Shown here one piece after another: positions 58,510-64,000 of a DNA stretch of 64,000 nucleotides (the first letter of the stretch is position 1; the number at the start of each line of letters is the position of its first letter). The position numbers were made by a program, and so were the translations under genes. Source of the stretch: Natrarchaeobius chitinivorans (GTDB lineage: Archaea > Halobacteriota > Halobacteria > Halobacteriales > Natrialbaceae); contig NZ_REGA01000014.1 in NCBI RefSeq assembly GCF_003841505.1, positions 62,001 through 126,000 of the forward strand, given 5' to 3'. A model generated the notes under the pieces. The model was not told the origin of the DNA and did not search any database. It worked only from the letters and a program-made list of their open reading frames with translations.

Positions 58510-59066
58510 ATGTCCTGGAACGCACCGACGAAGTCGTCGTGACTCGTCAGACCCGAGACTCCCTCGTCGACGCGCTGTTCGAGTTCCTCGATGCGCTCGC
58601 ACAGGTGCTGGTACTCCTCGTTGGTCGCGAGCGTTCGATCGGCCTTTTCGGACTCCAGTAGCGCTTTCTTCGAGACGAGCGCGTAGTATTCGAGGATGTC
58701 CGACTCGTACTCGGACCGGTTCGAGACCTCGTCGACGATGTCCAGGAGTTCGTCCTTCGAGACCGGTTTGACGAGATAATCGTCGAATCCCATCTCGATG
58801 ATGTCGAAGTCCGGGTCGACCGCAGTCACCATGACGACCCGACAGTCGTAGCCGTCGTCGCGGATCACTTCGAGGACGTCGTCTCCTGACAGTCCCGGCA
58901 TTCGACGATCCAGGAGGACGACTTCGACCGACTCCGCCATCTTCTCGAGCGCTTTTTCGCCGTCGTAAGCCGTACCGACGGACCATTCGCTCTCGAGCCA
59001 CGTGGCAAACAGGTCTGCGAGACGGGCCTCGTCGTCGACGACGAGCACCTCGGGTCCGTCACTCAC
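58494..59066 (-). CDS. HalX-type response regulator
   Basis: A 190-residue regulator: a receiver (EVLVVDDEARLADLFATWLE acid pair; phosphoacceptor Asp in VVLLDRRMPGLSGDDVLEVI; Lys in DYLVKPVSKDELL) followed by a HalX domain (ADRTLATNEEYQHLCERIEE), the helical output domain special to haloarchaea. HalX has no known DNA-binding motif; it may work by protein contact. The 3' end overlaps the kinase gene on the other strand by 16 bases, and the two are a likely cognate pair, although convergent genes need not be co-regulated. Confidence 0.9.
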   Translation of the reverse strand: MSDGPEVLVVDDEARLADLFATWLESEWSVGTAYDGEKALEKMAESVEVVLLDRRMPGLSGDDVLEVIRDDGYDCRVVMVTAVDPDFDIIEMGFDDYLVKPVSKDELLDIVDEVSNRSEYESDILEYYALVSKKALLESEKADRTLATNEEYQHLCERIEELEQRVDEGVSGLTSHDDFVGAFQDIQPEN

Positions 59067-59235
59067 CGAGTACCCCCTCCGTTCTCTTCATCGATTACAG
59101 CCACAGGTCACCAATGGTACCTCTGGGTGATAAATCTCGCGACCAGCTATCAACCTTCTTTCCGTTCTCATGGTTCAATTAACCGGAATTTCGGTTAGTA
59201 CACGCTGGATGCCGATGATCGGTCGGCGAGCGTCG

Positions 59236-61209
59236 TTACTTGCCTTCGAACTCCGGATCACCGTCCCCCATAAACGCCGTGATCCCTTCCATCAGGTCGT
59301 CGGTCGCCATCAGGTGGCCGAACGCCGACGCCTCGTACTCGAGTCCAGCGTCCGTGTCGTCTCGGCCGGCAGCCATCGCACGCTTCGTGAACTTCTGGGC
59401 GATCGGCGGGCCGCCGGCGAGGTCCGTCGCGAGATCGAGCGCGCGCTCGTCGAGTTCGTCGTTGCCGACGACGTCGTTGACGAAGCCGTACCGTTCCATC
59501 GTCTCGGCGTCGTACCGATCCGCGGTAAAGATGATCTCTTTCGCGCGACCCTCGCCGACGATGTGCTTGAGCCGCTGGGTCCCGCCCCAGCCGGGAATGA
59601 GTCCGAGGTCGAGTTCGGGTTGGCCGAACTCGGAGCGCTCGCTCGCGATCCGGATGTCGGCACAGGTCGCGAGTTCCATCCCACCACCGAGACAGTAGCC
59701 GTCTATTCCGGCGACGACGGGCATGTCACACGACTCGAGTTCGCCGAACGTCGACTGGCCAGTCCGGGAGAGTTCCTGTCCCTCGATCGGATCCGCGCCA
59801 GCGCCAGCCATGCTCTGGACGTCCGCCCCCGCGGAGAACGCCTTCCCGCCTTCGCCGGTGATCAGGACGGCCCGAACCGACTCGTCGTCTTCGAGCATCT
59901 CGATGGCCGTCGAGAGCTCCTCGAGCAACTCGTCGCTGATCGTGTTCATGCGGTGTGGACGGTCGAGAACGACGTGACCGACCATATCGCCCGGATACTC
60001 GACGCGGATGGATTCGAACTCGACGCCGTCCGCGTCGTCCTCGAGGTCGTAAAAGCCGCCGGCGTCGGCGCGTTCGACGAGGTACTCGGCCGGCCTGTAG
60101 CGGTCGTGTCCCGTCTCCTCGTATGCCTCCTCGAGGACTCCGTGGAGTTCCTCGAGACCGTACTCGTCGACGAGCTTGACCGGACCGTCGGGGAAGCCGG
60201 CACCGAGTTGGGTCGCCTCGTCGATCGATTCGGGCGGAGCGACGTCGCCGCCGATCAGCTTTGCGGCCTCGTTGGCCATCGTCGCGAGCAGCCGCCGTTC
60301 GACGAGTTCCGACTGCTCGTCAGACGGGATCTGGACGCCGTCACCGTCCTCGTAATCGTAGAATCCTTTCCCGCTTTTCCGGCCGAACTCCTCGTTTTCG
60401 ACTTTCTCCTCGAGCAACGGCGCTGGCTCGTAGGCCTCGCCGAGTACGTCGTGCATGTAGTCGAGAACGTGGTAGCTGACGTCGTTGCCGACCTGATCGC
60501 CCAGTTCGAAACTCCCCATCGGAAGCCCCATGCCGTACTTCGTCGTCGAGTCGACCTCAGCGATCGTGGCCTCGTCTTCGGTGACGAGCCAGCAGGCCTC
60601 GTTCATTAGCGGAACGAGAATCCGGTTGACGATGAAGCCGGGGGAGTCCTTGTGGACGCGCACGGGCGTCTTGTCGAACGCCTCTGCGAGTTCCTCGGTC
60701 ACCTCGAGGGTCTTTTCGTCCGTTTCAGCGCCGGAGATGACTTCGACGAGTTGCATTCGAATCGGCGGGTTGAAAAAGTGCATCCCGCAGAACCGTTCCG
60801 GTCGCTCCGTAAACGACGCGAGTTCCGTAATCGAGAGACTCGAGGTGTTGGTCGCGAATATCGCGTGATCCGGCGCGGCCGACTCGAGTTCTTCGTAGAC
60901 GTCCTCTTTGATCTCCATCTGTTCGGGGACGGCCTCGATGACGAACTCCGCATCCGAGACGGCCTCCTCCATGTCGACCAGCGGCGTCACCCGCTCGAGG
61001 GCGGCGTCGGCTTCATCTCGAGAGAGCTGGTCCTTTTCGGCGAGTTTGTCGAGCGACCACTCGATGTCGTCGTACCCGCTCTGGACGAACTCTTCGTTGA
61101 TGTCGCGCATGTTCACGTCGTAGCCGGCGATCGCGGCGACCTCCGCGATTCCGTGGCCCATGCTCCCTGCTCCGAGAACTGCGATGGTGTTGATATCTTC
61201 CACTTCCAT
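59236..61209 (-). CDS. Bifunctional 3-hydroxyacyl-CoA dehydrogenase/enoyl-CoA hydratase
   Basis: A 657-residue fusion with the dehydrogenase first. Residues 1-300 have TIAVLGAGSMGHGIAEVAAI (NAD motif), FVIEAVPEQMEIKEDVYEEL and HFFNPPIRMQLVEVISGAE, then the C-terminal HADH fold (GLPMGSFELGDQVGNDVSYH). From about residue 395 an enoyl-CoA hydratase domain follows: YPGDMVGHVVLDRPHRMNTI, LITGEGGKAFSAGADVQS and DGYCLGGGMELATCADIRIA. The order is opposite to bacterial FadB but like the crotonyl-CoA hydratase/3-hydroxybutyryl-CoA dehydrogenase of other archaea. It catalyses hydration and NAD-linked oxidation steps of beta-oxidation. It is divergent from acyl-CoA dehydrogenase 2. Confidence 0.93.
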   Translation of the reverse strand: MEVEDINTIAVLGAGSMGHGIAEVAAIAGYDVNMRDINEEFVQSGYDDIEWSLDKLAEKDQLSRDEADAALERVTPLVDMEEAVSDAEFVIEAVPEQMEIKEDVYEELESAAPDHAIFATNTSSLSITELASFTERPERFCGMHFFNPPIRMQLVEVISGAETDEKTLEVTEELAEAFDKTPVRVHKDSPGFIVNRILVPLMNEACWLVTEDEATIAEVDSTTKYGMGLPMGSFELGDQVGNDVSYHVLDYMHDVLGEAYEPAPLLEEKVENEEFGRKSGKGFYDYEDGDGVQIPSDEQSELVERRLLATMANEAAKLIGGDVAPPESIDEATQLGAGFPDGPVKLVDEYGLEELHGVLEEAYEETGHDRYRPAEYLVERADAGGFYDLEDDADGVEFESIRVEYPGDMVGHVVLDRPHRMNTISDELLEELSTAIEMLEDDESVRAVLITGEGGKAFSAGADVQSMAGAGADPIEGQELSRTGQSTFGELESCDMPVVAGIDGYCLGGGMELATCADIRIASERSEFGQPELDLGLIPGWGGTQRLKHIVGEGRAKEIIFTADRYDAETMERYGFVNDVVGNDELDERALDLATDLAGGPPIAQKFTKRAMAAGRDDTDAGLEYEASAFGHLMATDDLMEGITAFMGDGDPEFEGK

Positions 61210-61293
61210 GCTCGAATATGCAATGCGCTCCCGTTTGAACGTTTCCCTGTTTGATTGGAAAAACTACAATTAAGTTCATATCTGGTTACAAAG

Positions 61294-61303
61294 GTCTTTA
61301 TCG
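61294..61303 (+). promoter_or_regulatory. Probable TATA box of the second acyl-CoA dehydrogenase gene
   Basis: GTCTTTATCG is centred 26 bases before the ATG at 61324. The 114-base space shared with the divergent HADH/ECH gene is AT-rich and could hold a common operator. Confidence 0.6.
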
Positions 61304-61323
61304 GCCGGTCGAGAAGGTCCACT

Positions 61324-62475
61324 ATGGAATTCGGCCTCACCGACGAACAACAGCAAATCCGCGAGGAAGTTCAACGATTCGCCGAGAACGAGATCGTTCC
61401 CGTCGCCGAGGAGTACGACGCCGAGGAGACGTACCCCCACGACGTGGTCGAGGAGGCCGCCGAGATGGGGATGACCGGCGCGTACATTCCGATGGAGTAC
61501 GGCGGTGCCGGCTACTCGATTCTCGACACCGCGATCATCACCGAGGAACTGTTCGCGTACGACGCCGGTATCGGGCTCTCGATCGTCTCGACGTCGTTCG
61601 GGTGCGAGTCGATCATGAACTTCGGCACCGAAGATCAGAAAGAACGATACCTGGAACCCGTCGCACTCGGGGAGAAAATCTCCGGCGCTGCGATCTCCGA
61701 ACCGGATACGGGATCTGACGTCTCCTCGGTTTCGACGCGTGCCGAGAAAGACGGCGACGAGTGGGTGATCAACGGAACCAAGATGTGGATCACCAACGGG
61801 ACGGTCGGTGACTTCTTTGTCGTCCTCTGTGAGACGAATCCCGACGCCGAGGGACGGTACAACGGCTTCAGCCAGATCGTCGTCGAATCCGACCGCGACG
61901 GTTTCTCCGCCGAGAAGATCACCGGGAAACTGGGCATTCGCGCCTCGGATACCGCCGAACTCGTCTTCGACGACGTCCGCGTTCCCGAGGAGAACCTGAT
62001 CGGAACCCGAGACGCCGCCTTCATGCAACAGATGCAGTTTTTCGACGAGACGCGGACCGCCGTCGCCGCACAGGGCGTCGGCATCGCGAAAGGAGCGACG
62101 CGCGCCGCCCTCGAGTACGCCCAGGATCGCGAGCAGTTCGGGCAGTCGATCTCGGAGTTTCAGGCGATCCAGCACAAACTCGCGGAGATGGCGACGAACA
62201 CCGAAGCGGCCCGCAACCTGACGTACAAAGCCGCCTGGAACGTCGACCAGGGCGAGGACATCACGAAACTCGCGTCGATGGCCAAAGAGTACGCCTCCCG
62301 AATCGCCGTCGAGGTCGCGGACGAAGCCGTCCAGATCCACGGCGGTGCCGGCTACGTCAACGACTTCCCCGTCGAACGGTTCTACCGCGACGCCAAGATC
62401 ACCCAGATCTACGAGGGAACGACCGAGATTCAAAAGAACATCATCGCCCGCGAGATGCTCGGAAAGGGATTCTGA
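61324..62475 (+). CDS. Acyl-CoA dehydrogenase (second)
   Basis: A 383-residue short/medium-chain-type acyl-CoA dehydrogenase. It has [60 protein letters not shown] near residue 123 (FAD contact), [20 protein letters not shown] near residue 260 and [18 protein letters not shown] near the end, where the Glu of YEGTTE is the expected base. Divergent from the HADH/ECH fusion with a 114-base intergenic space, which places two consecutive beta-oxidation steps next to each other and suggests shared control. Confidence 0.93.
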   Translation: MEFGLTDEQQQIREEVQRFAENEIVPVAEEYDAEETYPHDVVEEAAEMGMTGAYIPMEYGGAGYSILDTAIITEELFAYDAGIGLSIVSTSFGCESIMNFGTEDQKERYLEPVALGEKISGAAISEPDTGSDVSSVSTRAEKDGDEWVINGTKMWITNGTVGDFFVVLCETNPDAEGRYNGFSQIVVESDRDGFSAEKITGKLGIRASDTAELVFDDVRVPEENLIGTRDAAFMQQMQFFDETRTAVAAQGVGIAKGATRAALEYAQDREQFGQSISEFQAIQHKLAEMATNTEAARNLTYKAAWNVDQGEDITKLASMAKEYASRIAVEVADEAVQIHGGAGYVNDFPVERFYRDAKITQIYEGTTEIQKNIIAREMLGKGF

Positions 62476-62512
62476 TCGGAATCGCTGTCCCGGGTAAGCA
62501 GCAACGGTTCGC

Positions 62513-62552
62513 GTCGGGACGTCGGGACGTCGGGTCGTCGGGTCGTCGGGAC
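62513..62552. repeat. 8-bp tandem repeat, five units
   Basis: GTCGGGAC, GTCGGGAC, GTCGGGTC, GTCGGGTC, GTCGGGAC follow one another without gaps, 37 bases past the acyl-CoA dehydrogenase stop. The unit length is not a multiple of three. It is a candidate site of length variation by slippage. Confidence 0.75.
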
Positions 62553-62588
62553 AGCAAACCGTCTCGCTCTCTCGAGTCGGCCCGCCAC

Positions 62589-62671
62589 TGTCGTAGCCAC
62601 TGCACGTCGTCCAGCACCTGATCGCCATGATGATCGTCTAGGGGTGTGTCGATCGGTGCAGTTCTTACATA
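62589..62671. repeat. Decayed family D repeat, copy D2
   Basis: TGTCGTAGCCACTGCACGTC at the left and GATCGGTGCAGTTCTTACATA at the right align with the arms of D1 (34324-34407) at almost the same spacing (83 versus 84 bases). The middle is scrambled. The rest of the 62476-62795 gap is AT-richer toward the MFS gene and has no coding frame. Confidence 0.5.
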
Positions 62672-62795
62672 GTTCTCACTCCAGTGTCCGTCCGTAGCAT
62701 TATCGAAAAACAGGTTGGAAACTTATCCGAAATATAGACGGATCGGTAATTTGACGTACGACAGGCACCTCGTTTTCTACACTTCTCGAACCGAT

Positions 62796-64000
62796 ATGAG
62801 TGCAGAATCGACCGGTAATCGTGAGTCATCGGCAATTCCGTGGGACTCGAGTGCCCTGTACGTAATTCTCACGAGTTCGCTGATGGGCGTGATGGGAGTG
62901 CCGCTTATCAGCCCCGTTCTCCCGGAGTTGCGCCCGGTGTTCGGCGTGACGGACGCACAGATCGGTCTCGTCATAACCGCGTACACGCTTCCGGGCATCT
63001 TTCTGACGCCGTTTATCGGACTGGTCGCCGACCGGATCGGCCGCCGCCGTGTCATTATTCCGCTTTTGTTCACGTTTGGAATCGGTGGCGCGGGAATCGC
63101 GTTCGCGACCAGTTTCACCGAACTGCTGGCGCTTCGGTTCCTGCAGGGAATCGGAGCGAGCGCCCTCGTTACGCTCGCGGTGACGCTGATCGGCGATTTC
63201 TACGAGGGGGGTCGACAGAACGCCGTCATGGGACTCAACTCGAGTATGATCGGAACGGGGGCTGCGGCGTATCCGCTCATCGGGGGTGGGCTGGCCGGAA
63301 TTCGGTGGAACGCACCGTTTCTCTTTTTCGGAGTCGGGATACTCATCGGTGTGTTCGCGTTGCTTACGCTTCCGGAACCGGAGGGGAAGCAATCGAGCGA
63401 CGTGAAGACGTACCTTCGACGGCTTCGGGACGTCTCCGTTCACCCGCAGGCGCTCGCGATTTTCGTCGCGATCTTCGCGATCTTTTTCGTGTTCTTCGGT
63501 GCGATTCAGACGGCGTTGCCGTTGTTGCTCAGCGACGAGTTCGCGCTGTCGTCCGGCGAGATTGGGCTGACGTTGGCGATGGTCTCGGTCGCCAGTGCGA
63601 CCGTTTCATCCCAGTACGGGCGCATCTCACAGTGGCGAACGTCGCCCGAACTGATCGCGCTCGGCTTCGTCGCCTACGGAACGAGTCTGCTCGGCGTCTG
63701 GATCGCACCGTCGCCCCTGCTCATCGGCGCTTCGTTACTCGTGTTCGGCGTCGGGTTGGGAATCGCCATGCCCTCGGTCGATACGACTATCGTGACGTTC
63801 GTCTCCAATCGACTACGGGCGGGAATGATGGGGATGCGAACCAGCATGCTTCGACTGGGACAGACGCTCGGCCCGATCACGTTTACGTATCTCGCCGAAA
63901 CGGCGTTTCCGTCGGCGACCGAGGGGTACCGTTTTCTCATCTTCGTCTCGGGAGCGTTGATTCTCGTCACGGGGCTGATCGCCTACCCGATCCTCCGCAG
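62796..64000 (+). CDS. MFS transporter, N-terminal part (runs off the window)
   Basis: The frame opens at the ATG 62796 and is still open after 401 codons at the window edge, so the last part is missing. It begins with a soluble polar leader of about 20 residues, then helix SALYVILTSSLMGVMGVPLI. The MFS loop motif is IGLVVTAY-like (IGLVITAYTLPGIFLTPF) with GLVADRIGRRRVIIPLLF, and the second half begins after KQSSDVKTYLRRLRDVSVHP. About eleven helices are visible. It resembles drug-exporter-type MFS proteins; substrate unknown. Confidence 0.85.
   Translation, partial: MSAESTGNRESSAIPWDSSALYVILTSSLMGVMGVPLISPVLPELRPVFGVTDAQIGLVITAYTLPGIFLTPFIGLVADRIGRRRVIIPLLFTFGIGGAGIAFATSFTELLALRFLQGIGASALVTLAVTLIGDFYEGGRQNAVMGLNSSMIGTGAAAYPLIGGGLAGIRWNAPFLFFGVGILIGVFALLTLPEPEGKQSSDVKTYLRRLRDVSVHPQALAIFVAIFAIFFVFFGAIQTALPLLLSDEFALSSGEIGLTLAMVSVASATVSSQYGRISQWRTSPELIALGFVAYGTSLLGVWIAPSPLLIGASLLVFGVGLGIAMPSVDTTIVTFVSNRLRAGMMGMRTSMLRLGQTLGPITFTYLAETAFPSATEGYRFLIFVSGALILVTGLIAYPILR

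Overview
The window is haloarchaeal chromosome (class Halobacteria). The evidence is high GC, strongly acidic proteins, many AT-rich TATA-type boxes 26-33 bases before start codons with little or no leader, an archaeal ribosomal protein L21e, an archaeal Rpb4-type polymerase subunit, aEF-1 beta, NreA and HalX-type response regulators. I cannot place it to genus. No rRNA, tRNA or CRISPR array was recognised. The first and last genes run off the window.

Layout. 1-9 kb: an unidentified partial gene, moeA, the YchF GTPase, a class V aminotransferase, a methyltransferase, a DUF2103 protein, SurE and a small lipoprotein. 9-16 kb: a flippase, a MATE exporter, topoisomerase I with a classic Shine-Dalgarno, and a TlpA-type thioredoxin. 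16-24 kb: a LysE exporter, an HD hydrolase, the B12-binding mutase subunit coupled to MeaB, and a thiolase/OB-fold pair. 24-30 kb: M42 peptidase, a HemK-type methyltransferase with MscS, and the information-processing run L21e, Rpb4/RpoF, DUF655, UspA, KsgA. 30-36 kb: a cystathionine synthase/lyase-type enzyme, a TnpB-only IS200/IS605 element, an MBL hydrolase and a START-like/methyltransferase fusion. 36-44 kb: MFS, aEF-1 beta with a two-zinc-finger protein, NreA, AI-2E-type exporter, DUF302, SDR. 44-59 kb: a signalling-rich stretch of receivers, three histidine-kinase-like proteins (one without its phosphoacceptor histidine) and an HxlR-receiver fusion, plus NikR, a cupin and an acyl-CoA dehydrogenase. 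59-64 kb: a 3-hydroxyacyl-CoA dehydrogenase/enoyl-CoA hydratase fusion divergent from a second acyl-CoA dehydrogenase, then a partial MFS gene.

The most unusual content is intergenic. Three families of short fold-back elements occur, here called A (104-110 bp), B (82 bp) and C (101 bp). Each has terminal inverted repeats that begin TA, and most copies are flanked by a 3-bp direct repeat of the form TNA. They are nested: C sits in B twice, at the same site but in opposite orientations, and B sits in A once. A fourth palindromic repeat (D, 84 bp) has one good and one decayed copy. No matching transposase is in the window. The end of family A contains the palindrome CTGTC(S)GACAG followed by TATAA/TATTA. 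In three places this end lies at the -26 to -34 position of a gene (DUF302 protein, phosphodiesterase, sensor kinase), so it probably acts as a mobile promoter or operator.

Metabolically the acyl-CoA dehydrogenases, the HADH/ECH fusion, the thiolase pair and the mutase/MeaB pair fit fatty-acid and propionate catabolism, but they are dispersed rather than in one operon.
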